From: an uncultured Hyphomonadaceae bacterium
GTDB lineage: Bacteria > Pseudomonadota > Alphaproteobacteria > Caulobacterales > Hyphomonadaceae
DNA: 64,000 nt
Reading direction: 5' to 3'
Assembly: GCA_938084575.1 (NCBI GenBank)
Contig: CALKFG010000002.1
Span: 297,244-361,243 of the forward strand
The position numbers and the translations under genes were made by a program. Below, piece by piece: positions 1 through 9,071 of this stretch. Below the pieces are notes generated by a model that was given only the letters and a program-made list of their open reading frames with translations, had not been told where the DNA came from and did no database searches. How positions within the stretch are numbered: position 1 is the stretch's first letter; the number at the start of each line of letters is the position of its first letter.

Positions 1-1917
1 AATTTTCCCGTCCGCACCCGCAACAATTTCATGCTGCATCTTCATGGCTTCCAGCACCCCGAGCACATCCCCCTTGCTGACCCGGTCTCCGGCACCAAAA
101 GCGAGGCTGAGCAGCTTGCCGTGCATGGGCGCGGTAACCAGGCCGGTACTGCCCCCCTCCTTCGGGGGCATCACAGCCTGTGACAGGTTCTGAAGGGTGA
201 GCGTGCGGGCTTGTGTCGCGACAAAAAGGTGCCCGTCGGAGGTGCGGTGAAAGGCCAGCCGCTGCCGGCATCCGTCCACAATTAACGAGGCGTCCGGTCC
301 ACAAATGTCGACCTTTTCAGCCAGGCGTGTATGGTCGGAAAACAGGAGCCGGACCTTGCCCTGCCCCTCGGTCCGTGCCGTCACGACGACATCAGCATCG
401 CCCTGCTTGTAAACAGCAGAGCTCTCCAGATCCCCCGCACTTCCCCAGTCGACCAGTTCGGAATCGACATGTATTGCGGACTCAAGCGCCTCCCGCCGCA
501 CTTGAAAATGGTCCAGAGCGAAGACCGCGGCGAGGTCGGTCGGTGTCGCCGGCGCCGGAGCATAGCCGGACTCGCCATAGGCATCTTGTATGAACGCCGT
601 TGTCGCCGCTCCGGCAATGAAATCCGCCTGTGTCAGCGCATCAATGAGAAAATCCCGATTGGTCTGAGGGCCAAACAAAGCGGTATCCTGCAGGGCCCGG
701 ACCAGACGCCGGCGCGCATCTTCCCGTGTCGGGCCGTGCGCAATGATCTTGGCCAGCATGGCGTCATAGAACGGCGAAACAATGCCACCGGTTTCAATTC
801 CGTCATCTACCCGGATACCCGGTCCAGCAGGGGGGTGCCACAAAACCACAGGCCCGGTTGACGGCAAGAAATTCCGGGTCGGGTCCTCGGCATAAAGACG
901 CACCTCTATGGCATGGCCGCTGAGGCGGACCTCGTCCTGCGTCAGGGGAAGGGCATCCCCCTGCGCCACGGCAATCTGCCAGGCGACAAGGTCCTGGCCG
1001 AGAACTTCTTCTGTCACCGGATGTTCCACCTGCAGGCGGGTGTTCATTTCAAGGAAGTAGAACCTGCCATCCGCATCGAGCAGGAACTCAACGGTTCCGG
1101 CGCCGACATAGTTCACCGCCCGTGCGGCCTCGACCGCCGCCGCGCCCATCTCTGCCCGCAAGCCCTCAGTCATCACGGGGCAAGGCGCCTCCTCAATCAC
1201 CTTCTGGTGCCGCCGCTGGATGGAACAATCGCGTTCACCAAGATGGATGATATGGCCTTGCTGGTCGGCGAACACCTGCACCTCGACATGACGTGGCCGG
1301 TCAACCGCTTTTTCCATCAGGAGATCGCCATTGCCAAAGGCATTGGCCGCTTCCGAACTGGCCAGCCGGATAGCCGTTTCCAGATCGCTCTCACGCGCCA
1401 CCCGCCGCATCCCGCGGCCACCTCCGCCGGCAACAGCTTTCAGCATCACCGGATAACCGATGCGCGCGGCTTCGGCGCGCAGCGTCGCAATGTCATTGTC
1501 TGGCCCCTGATATCCCGCGATGCATGGAACGCCAGCCTCGATCATTCTTGCCTTGGCCTTCGCTTTATCACCCATAAGCGTGATCGCGGTTGGCGGCGGA
1601 CCGATAAAGACCAGACCGGCGGCATGACAGGCGGCGGCAAATCCGGCATTTTCCGACAGGAAACCGTATCCCGGATGAATGGCATCTGCGCCACTGGCTC
1701 TGGCCGCGTCGAGCAGGGCCTGCATGTTGAGATAGGACTCCGTGACAGGGGCCGGACCAATACAGATCGCCTCATCCGCCAGACCCACATGCGGCGCACC
1801 GGCATCGGCCTCGGAATATACAGCCACGCTCCGCAGGCCGAGGTTTCGTGCCGTACGCAGAATACGACATGCGATTTCGCCGCGATTGGCGACCAGCAGG
1901 GTTGTGATGTGGGTCAT
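1..1917 (-). CDS. Acyl-CoA carboxylase biotin-carrying alpha subunit (AtuF/LiuD-like), 3' end outside window
   Basis: This is the biotin carboxylase plus biotin carrier subunit of an acyl-CoA carboxylase, probably acting on geranyl-CoA or a methylcrotonyl-type substrate. About 639 codons are visible and the frame stays open past base 1, so the C-terminus is missing. The N-terminus reads LLVANRGEIACR, typical of biotin carboxylases. The glycine-rich ATP-grasp loop GGGGRGM is near residue 165, the catalytic-region motif EMNTRLQVEHPVTE near residue 291, and the biotinylation motif EAMKM near residue 624. The ATG at 1917 overlaps the hydratase stop by 4 nt, so it is translationally coupled to the carboxyltransferase operon. 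Family assignment is secure; geranyl-CoA rather than methylcrotonyl-CoA is inferred from the AtuA-like neighbour. Confidence 0.93.
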   Translation of the reverse strand, partial: MTHITTLLVANRGEIACRILRTARNLGLRSVAVYSEADAGAPHVGLADEAICIGPAPVTESYLNMQALLDAARASGADAIHPGYGFLSENAGFAAACHAAGLVFIGPPPTAITLMGDKAKAKARMIEAGVPCIAGYQGPDNDIATLRAEAARIGYPVMLKAVAGGGGRGMRRVARESDLETAIRLASSEAANAFGNGDLLMEKAVDRPRHVEVQVFADQQGHIIHLGERDCSIQRRHQKVIEEAPCPVMTEGLRAEMGAAAVEAARAVNYVGAGTVEFLLDADGRFYFLEMNTRLQVEHPVTEEVLGQDLVAWQIAVAQGDALPLTQDEVRLSGHAIEVRLYAEDPTRNFLPSTGPVVLWHPPAGPGIRVDDGIETGGIVSPFYDAMLAKIIAHGPTREDARRRLVRALQDTALFGPQTNRDFLIDALTQADFIAGAATTAFIQDAYGESGYAPAPATPTDLAAVFALDHFQVRREALESAIHVDSELVDWGSAGDLESSAVYKQGDADVVVTARTEGQGKVRLLFSDHTRLAEKVDICGPDASLIVDGCRQRLAFHRTSDGHLFVATQARTLTLQNLSQAVMPPKEGGSTGLVTAPMHGKLLSLAFGAGDRVSKGDVLGVLEAMKMQHEIVAGADGKI

Positions 1918-2735
1918 GGCTGCCTCGCCCAGTTTGGTTTGCGTTTTTCAACGAAGGACGCGACCCCCTCCCGGCCTTCCTCCGAGGTCAGGCGCCCGGC
2001 AAAATTCTCCGCCGCGGCCTGAACCTGACTGGATCTGTCCAGCTGTGGCAGGGCCAGAATCAGCGCTTTAATGTCCGCAACCGCCCCTGGCGCGCAGGCC
2101 AAAACCTGTTTGCGAATCTGGACCTCACACGCTGCAATTTCCTCAGCCGTATCCGCCAGGAAATCCGCAAAACCCAGCCCTCCAGCCTCGCTGCCATCGA
2201 AACGGGCTGCCGTCAGCATCAGGCGCCGCGCCGTTGCAAAACCCAGTTTTTGAATAACAAAAGGCGAAATCTGCGCCGGTGTCAGCCCGATCGCAGTCTC
2301 GGTCATCGCGAACCGGGCCGCGCGTGTGCAGATGACCAGGTCGGCACAGCAGGCCAGGCCAAAGCCGCCCGCCATCGCCGCCCCCTCGACAACCGCGATC
2401 ACCACTTGGGGCATCGTGTTGACCAGATCGAACATCCCGGCCCCGCGAATCGACATGGCGACGACATCCTCAAACGAGTCGCGCGCCGTGTCGGTTCCGG
2501 ACTGGCCCCGGCTGAAGGCCTTCAAATCGCCCCCGGCACAGAATATCCCGCCGCGCCCCCTGAGCGTAATGCCACGAACAGCTCGATCCTGACGGACAGC
2601 CTCGAGCGTGGCGACCAGATCGGCGGTAAGTTCAGCGGTCAGCGCATTGCGACTGTCCGGCTGGTTGAACCAGATCGTCAGCCAGCCATTTTCGAGCTCC
2701 AGATCAAGCGCGGTGACATGCGGCAAATTTGTCAT
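1914..2735 (-). CDS. Enoyl-CoA hydratase, AtuE/LiuC-like
   Basis: A 273-residue crotonase-fold enzyme. The oxyanion-hole segments FCAGGDLKAF and EGAAMAGGFGLA are present. The first general acid/base Glu of classical crotonase is a Gly here (GGFGLA), while the second acidic position is kept in MTETAIGL. The stretch PAQISPFVIQKLG followed by ARRLMLTAARFDG resembles methylglutaconyl-CoA and isohexenylglutaconyl-CoA hydratases. Those enzymes hydrate the carboxylated product of the neighbouring carboxylase. The gene lies 9 nt after the carboxyltransferase stop and overlaps the biotin carboxylase start by 4 nt. The exact acyl chain cannot be read from sequence. Confidence 0.9.
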   Translation of the reverse strand: MTNLPHVTALDLELENGWLTIWFNQPDSRNALTAELTADLVATLEAVRQDRAVRGITLRGRGGIFCAGGDLKAFSRGQSGTDTARDSFEDVVAMSIRGAGMFDLVNTMPQVVIAVVEGAAMAGGFGLACCADLVICTRAARFAMTETAIGLTPAQISPFVIQKLGFATARRLMLTAARFDGSEAGGLGFADFLADTAEEIAACEVQIRKQVLACAPGAVADIKALILALPQLDRSSQVQAAAENFAGRLTSEEGREGVASFVEKRKPNWARQP

Positions 2736-2744
2736 GGATACCCC

Positions 2745-4364
2745 CTAAAGCCTTGAAATACCGAAGGAGTTTTTACGGGTCTCGCGGTGCCGGGATTCCC
2801 AGACCGTGGCCAGCAGGAAGCCCAGCGTGCGCCGGCTGTCGCGCGGATCAATCATGCCGTCATCCATGTCATGGCCAGAGGTGTAGAACCCCGAGGACTG
2901 GCCATCAAACAGGGCCGTCAGATGGGCCTCCTGCCTGGCCAGGGCGTCGCGGTCGGCCGTCTTCCCCGCCGCCGCCGCAGCGCCCTCGGCGACGATGGAC
3001 ATGACGGTGGCCGCCTGCGCGCCCCCCATGACACCGGTTGCGGCATTCGGCCAGCTGAACAGGAAATCCGGCTCAAACGCCCGTCCGCACATGCCATAAT
3101 TGCCGGCACCGAAACTCGCCCCGGTCATCAGCGTGATGCGCGGCACTTCGATGTTCGTGACCGCCTGAATCATCTTTGATCCATGCTTGATCATGCCCCG
3201 CTGCTCATAGGCTTTGCCGACCATGTATCCGGTCGTGTTCTGAAGAAAGATGACCGGCGTATCCGACTGATCCATGAGCTGCAGAAATTGCGTGGTCTTG
3301 GTCGCGCCATCGGGGTCGATGGGACCATTATTGCCGACCAGCCCGCACCGGAACCCCATGATGGAGGCCTGGACACAAACCGTTGACACCCCGTAGCGCG
3401 GCTTGAAATCCGCGAAATCAGAGCCATCCACCAGCCGGGCCATCAGCTCCCGCACCTCATACGGCTTGCGGTAATCGACGGGGACAATGCCGGCGATCTC
3501 GTCGGGATCATAGAGCGGGGGCCGGCCCGTGACCCCGGGCTTCGGACAGCGGGTGTTCCAGCCCAGCCGGTCGACCACTTCCTGCGCCATGATGATCGCC
3601 TCGGAATCATTTTCGGCCAGGTATTCCGCGAGGCCAGATATGCTTGCATGCATTTCGGCACCGCCAAGCTCATCCTCGCTGGCGATCTCTCCCGTCGCCG
3701 CCTTCAGCAAGGGCGGCCCGGCCAGAAACGCCTTGCCCCGGCCGCGCACGGCCACGACATAATCACTCATTCCCGGCATGTAGGCGCCGCCAGCCGTTGA
3801 GGATCCATGCAGGATGGAAATGACCGGGATGCCCGCCTTGGACAACTTCGCCTGGCCGGCAAACAGCCCGCCACCGCGGGAAAATCCCTCCACGGTATAA
3901 TTAATCAGGTCGCCCCCGGCGCTTTCGACAAGATGGACATAAGGCAGCTTCTGCTGCAGCGCGATCTCTTCCGAGCGCATGATTTTGTAGCCCGTCGACC
4001 CCGTCATGGCGCCGGCCATGATGCCGCTATCATCAACCACGATCATGCAGCGCACGCCCCTGATAAAGCCGATGCCGCAAATCACCGTCGACCCGGGCAG
4101 AGAGTCCGGCTCGGGACGGCCATCCGACAGATAGCCCGACAGGTTGCCAATGGTCAGGAACGGCATGCCGGGATCAAGCAGACGCGACAGCCTTGTGCGG
4201 GGCGTCAGCTGTCCACGTGCCTCAAACCGCGCCCGCCGCGTCTCTGACAGGGCTGCCGTCCGGCCATTCAGCGCCGTCAGCCGTTCGATCAAGCCCAGCA
4301 TATCGGCACGGTTCTGGCGAAACGCCTCGGACCCGGTTTGAATTCGAGAGGAAAACACAGCCAT
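2745..4364 (-). CDS. Acyl-CoA carboxylase carboxyltransferase subunit (AtuC/LiuB-like)
   Basis: A 539-residue beta subunit with the two crotonase-like carboxyltransferase halves of the propionyl/methylcrotonyl/geranyl-CoA carboxylase family. Family landmarks include RARFEARGQLTPRTRLSRLLDPG near the N-terminus, the segment ESAGGDLI, HGSSTAGGAYMPGMSDY in the first half, and NTTGYMVGKAYEQRGMIKHGSKM followed by GASFGAGNYGMCGRAF in the second. Length matches AtuC and LiuB. The ATG at 4364 shares one base with the atuA-like stop (TGATG), which implies coupled translation. It would transfer CO2 from the biotin of the downstream alpha subunit to a branched enoyl-CoA. Confidence 0.93.
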   Translation of the reverse strand: MAVFSSRIQTGSEAFRQNRADMLGLIERLTALNGRTAALSETRRARFEARGQLTPRTRLSRLLDPGMPFLTIGNLSGYLSDGRPEPDSLPGSTVICGIGFIRGVRCMIVVDDSGIMAGAMTGSTGYKIMRSEEIALQQKLPYVHLVESAGGDLINYTVEGFSRGGGLFAGQAKLSKAGIPVISILHGSSTAGGAYMPGMSDYVVAVRGRGKAFLAGPPLLKAATGEIASEDELGGAEMHASISGLAEYLAENDSEAIIMAQEVVDRLGWNTRCPKPGVTGRPPLYDPDEIAGIVPVDYRKPYEVRELMARLVDGSDFADFKPRYGVSTVCVQASIMGFRCGLVGNNGPIDPDGATKTTQFLQLMDQSDTPVIFLQNTTGYMVGKAYEQRGMIKHGSKMIQAVTNIEVPRITLMTGASFGAGNYGMCGRAFEPDFLFSWPNAATGVMGGAQAATVMSIVAEGAAAAAGKTADRDALARQEAHLTALFDGQSSGFYTSGHDMDDGMIDPRDSRRTLGFLLATVWESRHRETRKNSFGISRL

Positions 4365-6181
4365 CAGTCAGCCTCCAACAGGTGTTCCGGGATCGAAACC
4401 GGGATCTGCAGCACAATCTGGGAATATCCCTTGCCTTGCGGATCATTCCGCAAGGAGGCAACCCCTCCGCCCCCCAGAACCTGGTCGAGAAGGATGTTCA
4501 TCGCGCCGGTTCCAGGCAGGTAAAACCGCGCCACATCGCCCTGCAGGAAGTGGGCGAAACGGGCCCGGATGACGTCATCGCTGAGCGCCGCCCAGATCCA
4601 GGGCGCATAGGCTTTGTGGCGCGGCAGGATCCCGATATTCGCCTTATTGCCCTTGTCGCCGGACCGGGCCCAGGCCAGCCGGATCAGCGGCACCGTGACC
4701 CGATCTGTCCCGTCCCTGTCCCCGGCAGCCACGGGAACCGGCGCGGCGCCAGCCGATATGGAGGGCGGCGCCGGCGCGGCTGGCGGGCGGGGCCCGGGCG
4801 GAATCTGCCGGTCCCGTCCGGCCATGCTGACGCAGACCCCGACCTGCTGCTTCGGGATCAGAAAGGAAAACAGGCTGAGCACCGGCGACGGCTTTGCCCG
4901 GGCGCCGGCAAAACCCGACAGGCCGGGGGGCGCAGCCAGACCATGCCCGGACATCTCCCGCAACAGCAATCCGGCGGCCCGGGCCTGGTCATGCCGGGCC
5001 GCGATCTTGACCGCCACTGACCGGGAGTCGGGCGCGACAGCGAAGGCGCCATATTCGCTCTCATCGCCGATCAGCTCGATCAGGGTTTCGGTGAAGTCCG
5101 GCGCGTTGAGGCCACGCAGCCGGGCCCGGGCACGCCGCAGGACACTTTCACCAAAAGCCCGGGCCTTGGCCGCGGCCGACTCGCCGTAAAAGAAACTGAC
5201 CGCGCCCGCACGCCAGCCATCTTCCCAGGTCGCGCAGACTTTCAGCGTCTCAGGCGCCGGCCGGCCCCGGGCACCGCGAACCTCGACCCGGTCCGGCCCG
5301 GTCGCCTGCAGCGTGACCCCGGTAAAATCGCAGCAGACATCCGGCAGCCAGTAGGCCGCCGGATCGCCAATCTCATACAGCATCTGTTCGCCGACGGTGC
5401 CGACACTGACCTCGCCCCCCGTTCCGACCGGCTTGGTGCAGGTGAAGCTGCCATCGGGACGGATCTCCGCGATCGGGTAGCCGACCTCGTCCAGCGTGTC
5501 GGCAACCCGGTGCCAATCGGTGAAATTGCCACCCGTTGCCTGCGGGCCACATTCGAGAATATGCCCGGCCAGACTGCCGCCCGCCAGGCAATCTAACTGG
5601 TCCGGCGCCCAGCCGAAGGCATGAATACAGGCGCCCAGCGTTACCGCGCTGTCGACACAGCGTCCGGTGATGACAATATCAGCACCATCGGCGAGGGCCG
5701 CGGCAATCGGAAAGGCACCCAGATAGGCATTGATGCTGGCCAGCCGCTCCGGATCCGGAAAGTCCGCCCCGGAGAACATGTCCTGTGGTCCCAGTGCGGC
5801 AAGGTCGCCAGCCCGTTCAAGCAGGTCGTCACCGGTAATCACCGCCACTTTGAGGTCGAGCCCGAGGCGGGCCACCAGGGCCTCCACGGCACGCCCGCAG
5901 GCGGCCGGATTGACACCGCCAGCATTCGAAATCACGCGAACGCGCTGGGCCGCAATCTGCGCCAGATTCGGCGCCAGGACGGCGCTGACGAAATCGGCGG
6001 CAAACCCTTTTTCGGAATCCTTTGCCCTTTGGCGCGCCAGGATCGACATGGTGATCTCGGCCAGATAGTCGAACACGATATAGTCCAGCCCACCTTCGGC
6101 GAGGAATTGCGGCACAGCCATGTCGCTTTCGCCCCAGTAGCCACTGGCGCCCCCGATGCGGATCTCTGTTGTCCTGGACAC
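4364..6181 (-). CDS. atuA: AtuA-family (DUF1446) acyclic terpene utilisation protein
   Basis: A 605-residue protein if the GTG at 6181 is used, giving the family-typical start VSRTTEIRIGGASGYWGES. An in-frame ATG at 6238 is the upstream alternative, but it falls inside an inverted repeat that looks like an operator, so I prefer 6181. Residues 1 to about 450 are the DUF1446/AtuA domain (SNAGGVNPAACGRAV, DIVITGRCVDSA). A Pro/Ala-rich linker follows, then a C-terminal AtuA-associated domain (IRLAWARSGDKGNKANIGI). AtuA is needed for growth on acyclic terpenes in Pseudomonas, but its reaction is not settled. Its place at the head of a carboxylase-hydratase operon is the main reason to read this locus as isoprenoid catabolism rather than leucine breakdown. 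Confidence 0.85.
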   Translation of the reverse strand: MSRTTEIRIGGASGYWGESDMAVPQFLAEGGLDYIVFDYLAEITMSILARQRAKDSEKGFAADFVSAVLAPNLAQIAAQRVRVISNAGGVNPAACGRAVEALVARLGLDLKVAVITGDDLLERAGDLAALGPQDMFSGADFPDPERLASINAYLGAFPIAAALADGADIVITGRCVDSAVTLGACIHAFGWAPDQLDCLAGGSLAGHILECGPQATGGNFTDWHRVADTLDEVGYPIAEIRPDGSFTCTKPVGTGGEVSVGTVGEQMLYEIGDPAAYWLPDVCCDFTGVTLQATGPDRVEVRGARGRPAPETLKVCATWEDGWRAGAVSFFYGESAAAKARAFGESVLRRARARLRGLNAPDFTETLIELIGDESEYGAFAVAPDSRSVAVKIAARHDQARAAGLLLREMSGHGLAAPPGLSGFAGARAKPSPVLSLFSFLIPKQQVGVCVSMAGRDRQIPPGPRPPAAPAPPSISAGAAPVPVAAGDRDGTDRVTVPLIRLAWARSGDKGNKANIGILPRHKAYAPWIWAALSDDVIRARFAHFLQGDVARFYLPGTGAMNILLDQVLGGGGVASLRNDPQGKGYSQIVLQIPVSIPEHLLEAD

Positions 6182-6224
6182 AAACGGTCTCCCGAGCCTG
6201 TAATACCGGATCTTGTTTCCGAGA

Positions 6225-6243
6225 TGATTATGGCTCATAATCA
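6225..6243. promoter_or_regulatory. 19 bp inverted repeat, candidate TetR operator of the divergent atu-like locus
   Basis: Perfect 8 bp arms TGATTATG and CATAATCA are separated by GCT, in the space between the minus-strand atuA-like gene and the plus-strand dehydrogenase. Size and position fit a dimeric TetR operator. The likely ligand-responsive repressor is the TetR gene that ends the plus-strand operon. That the repeat exists is observed; which protein binds it is inference. Confidence 0.55.
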
Positions 6244-6298
6244 GCAAGTCAAGCTCACTTTTTCGGGGCCTGATCTCCAGAGAAAAGGCCCGTGTCCG

Positions 6299-7441
6299 AT
6301 GCAAAATCCGTTTGAAACCGAAGAGCGCAAAACCTTCCGGGACACGCTGGCGAATTTCGTCGCCACGGAGATTACGCCCTTTGCCGATGCCTGGGACGAG
6401 GCGGGCGAGATCCCCTGGGTTCTGCATGAGAAAATCGGCGCGCTCGGCGTGTTTGGCTTCGGGATCGACGCAGCCTATGGCGGGCTGGGCTTCGACGACT
6501 GTTTCATGCGGGCGGCTTATAATGAAGAGCTGGCAAAATGCGGTGCAACCGGGATTGGCGCGGCGCTCGGCGGACGAACCATTTCGATCGGCCCGATTCA
6601 GGATCTGGCCAGACCTGAAATCAAGGCCCGGGTGCTGTCCGACATTGTCTCCGGGCGCAGGGGCTCCAGCCTCGCTATCACCGAGCCGTCCGGCGGCTCG
6701 GATGTCGCGCGGATGACAACCACCGCCCGCAGGGACGGCGCAGACTATGTCATCAATGGCGCCAAGACCTTCATCACCGGCGGGATGCGGTCTGACTATT
6801 TCGTTGTCGGCGCCCGAACCGGAGAGGGCGGGCTGAAAGGCATCTCTCTGTTCTTCCTGGATGCCACCACGCCCGGTTTCTCGCGCACGCCCCTGAGCCG
6901 GAAAATGGGCTGGTGGGCCTCCGATCAGGCCACGCTGTACTTCGACAATTGCAGGGTCCCGGCCAGCCATCTCATGGGCGAGGAGAATCGGGGCTTTCTC
7001 GCCATCATGACCAATTTCAACTATGAGCGTCTGGGCATGGTCGCCGGCATGCTGGGCATGATGAAAGTCTGCTTCGACGACGCGGTCAGCTGGGCCCAGC
7101 AGCGCGAGACCTTCGGCACCAAGCTGATCCGCCACCAGGTCATCCGGCACAAGATCGCTGACATGTCGGCGCGGATCGACATGGTCGAGGCCTATCTCAA
7201 CCATATCTGCCAGCAGGCCAATGACGGCCCGATGCCAGTCGCAGAAATCAGCAAAGCCAAGTTCTCGGCCTCAAAGGCGCTCGAATTCTGCGCCTCAGAG
7301 GCGATGCAGATTCTCGGCGGCGCCGGATATTTGCGGGGCAACCGGGTGGAACGCATGTATCGCGAGGTCAAGGTGCAGGCGATTGGCGGAGGGTCAGAAG
7401 AGATCATGCGCGATCTCGCGGTGCGCCAGATGGGATTATAA
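6299..7441 (+). CDS. Acyl-CoA dehydrogenase (AtuD-like candidate)
   Basis: A 380-residue FAD flavoprotein that introduces a 2,3 double bond into an acyl-CoA. The start MQNPFETEERKTFRDTL is chosen because it begins the family N-terminal helix; the frame is open far upstream only as a shadow of the opposite gene. Flavin and substrate segments include AITEPSGGSDVARMTTTARRD and VINGAKTFITGG. The C-terminal segment reads IGGGSEEIM, so the usual YEGTS Glu is absent. NYERLGMVAG supplies a Glu where isovaleryl-CoA dehydrogenase has its catalytic base, which suits branched substrates. Next to an AMP-dependent ligase, a citronellyl-CoA-type role is plausible but unproven. Confidence 0.88.
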   Translation: MQNPFETEERKTFRDTLANFVATEITPFADAWDEAGEIPWVLHEKIGALGVFGFGIDAAYGGLGFDDCFMRAAYNEELAKCGATGIGAALGGRTISIGPIQDLARPEIKARVLSDIVSGRRGSSLAITEPSGGSDVARMTTTARRDGADYVINGAKTFITGGMRSDYFVVGARTGEGGLKGISLFFLDATTPGFSRTPLSRKMGWWASDQATLYFDNCRVPASHLMGEENRGFLAIMTNFNYERLGMVAGMLGMMKVCFDDAVSWAQQRETFGTKLIRHQVIRHKIADMSARIDMVEAYLNHICQQANDGPMPVAEISKAKFSASKALEFCASEAMQILGGAGYLRGNRVERMYREVKVQAIGGGSEEIMRDLAVRQMGL

Positions 7442-7457
7442 ACAGCAGGAGCAAGAC

Positions 7458-9071
7458 ATGAGCTTATTCGGCAAGACACCCCCCACGGCAGGCCCGGCCG
7501 GGCATGCAGACCTGCTTGAGCGCAAGGGTGCCCCCCGCGCGGTTGACTGGATTGAGCGCAATGCCATGCTCTACCCGGACCACACGGCCCAGGTCGATCT
7601 GGCAAGCGGCCGCCGTTTTACCTATGCGCAGATGAATGACCGGGTCGGGCGCGCCGCAGCGCTGCTCGAAGCGCGCGGCGTTGGTCCGGGCGACCGGGTC
7701 GGCTTCCTCGCCATGAACTCGACCGACATATTGGAAATGGTGTTCGCGACATGGCGTCTCGGCGCCGTCAGCCTGGCCCTGAATTTCCGCCTGACCGCAA
7801 AGGAGCTGGCCTTCATCATCAAGGATGCCGGGCCCGACATTATTCTGGTCGATCAGGCCTTTCTCGATATTGTCGACGCCCTGCAGAGCGAAACCCCGGT
7901 ACGCCAATGGCTTCTGACCGACGGTCTGGGCGGGGATACGGCCTATGAACGGGGCCTGGCCAGTGTTGACCGACCGCTTCTGACCAAGACCTTCGACCAG
8001 ACACTGTCCGACCAGTGCATGCTGATGTACTCCTCCGGGACCACGGGCCTGCCCAAGGGCGTGATCATTACCCATGAAATGATGGTCTTCTCCGCCGTCA
8101 ACCTGATGGGCGGCCTGTGCCTGACACGGAAATCGGTGAATTTCGCGGTCATGCCGCTGTTCCATATTGGCGGGCTGAATATTTTTTCCTGCCCGGTCCT
8201 GTATGCCGGCGGCACCACCCTTATTCAGAGGGCTTTCGAGCCCGGCGAGGCCCTGCGCGTCTTCAATGACCGTGATCTCGGCGTCACCCATTTTCTGGGC
8301 GTTCCCGCGATTTACAATGCGCTGAAAGCCCATCCCGACAATGCGGCCACGGATTTTTCCGGCGTCGAGGTCATGCTGGCCGGTGCCGAGGCCGTGCCGA
8401 ATGCCCTGGTCGAATGGTGGCACCAGCGCGGCCTGACCATCCAGGAAGGCTATGGCATGACCGAAAGCGCGGCGTCCAACTGCGTTCTCGACAAGGCCGA
8501 CGTCCAGACCCGGATCGGTTCTGCCGGCAAGGCCGCCATGCATACGGAAATGAAAATCGTGCGCGAGGACGGCACAGACGCGGCGCCCGGCGACCTTGGC
8601 GAAATCTGGATGCGCGGCCCGGCCATCACACCGGGCTACTGGAACCGCCCGGATGCCAATGAGAAAAGCTTCAGCCAGGGCTGGTTCCGGTCCGGTGATA
8701 TCGGGCGGGTCGATGAAGCGGGATATTTCTACATCGAGGACCGGCTCAAGGACATGTATATTTCCGGAGGGGAGAACGTCTATCCGGCCGAGGTCGAGAA
8801 CGTCCTTTATGGCCTCGACGAGGTCGCAGAGGTGGCGGTCATCGGGGTTCCCGACACCCGGTGGGGCGAAGTGGGGTGCGCCGTGGTGGCTCTGAAACCC
8901 GGTAAAACACTGCAGCTTTCCGACATATCCGCCTTTGTCAGCGACAAGCTGGCAAGCTTCAAACATCCGCGTCATATCGCTTTCGTCGAGGCCCTGCCCC
9001 GCAATGCCACGGGCAAGGTCCTCAAATTCGAGCTGCGGAAATCCATTCCGGAGACACTCAACCTCCTATGA
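7458..9071 (+). CDS. AMP-dependent acyl-CoA synthetase (class I ligase)
   Basis: A 537-residue adenylate-forming ligase that would activate the free acid for the adjacent dehydrogenase. The ATG at 7458 has a strong AGGAG six bases upstream. The phosphate-binding loop is MYSSGTTGLPKGVII, followed by PLFHIGGLN, the adenine-binding QEGYGMTESA, the hinge region GWFRSGDIGRVDEAGYFYIEDRLKDM and ISGGENVYPAEVE. The C-terminal catalytic Lys is in PRNATGKVLKFEL. Length is normal for medium/long-chain or aryl acyl-CoA synthetases. Substrate is inferred from context to be an isoprenoid or branched acid. Its stop overlaps the tetR start by 4 nt. Confidence 0.92.
   Translation: MSLFGKTPPTAGPAGHADLLERKGAPRAVDWIERNAMLYPDHTAQVDLASGRRFTYAQMNDRVGRAAALLEARGVGPGDRVGFLAMNSTDILEMVFATWRLGAVSLALNFRLTAKELAFIIKDAGPDIILVDQAFLDIVDALQSETPVRQWLLTDGLGGDTAYERGLASVDRPLLTKTFDQTLSDQCMLMYSSGTTGLPKGVIITHEMMVFSAVNLMGGLCLTRKSVNFAVMPLFHIGGLNIFSCPVLYAGGTTLIQRAFEPGEALRVFNDRDLGVTHFLGVPAIYNALKAHPDNAATDFSGVEVMLAGAEAVPNALVEWWHQRGLTIQEGYGMTESAASNCVLDKADVQTRIGSAGKAAMHTEMKIVREDGTDAAPGDLGEIWMRGPAITPGYWNRPDANEKSFSQGWFRSGDIGRVDEAGYFYIEDRLKDMYISGGENVYPAEVENVLYGLDEVAEVAVIGVPDTRWGEVGCAVVALKPGKTLQLSDISAFVSDKLASFKHPRHIAFVEALPRNATGKVLKFELRKSIPETLNLL

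Noticed and set aside
913..2022. Plus-strand open frame of 369 codons opposite the biotin carboxylase gene
   Set aside because: The minus strand encodes an unmistakable biotin carboxylase with all motifs; the plus frame has no recognisable domain.
6239..7204. Extended N-terminus of the atuA-like frame up to 7204
   Set aside because: It runs antisense through the dehydrogenase gene and adds no AtuA-family sequence.
7464..8975. Minus-strand open frame of 503 codons
   Set aside because: Antisense shadow of the AMP-dependent synthetase, which shows every family motif.
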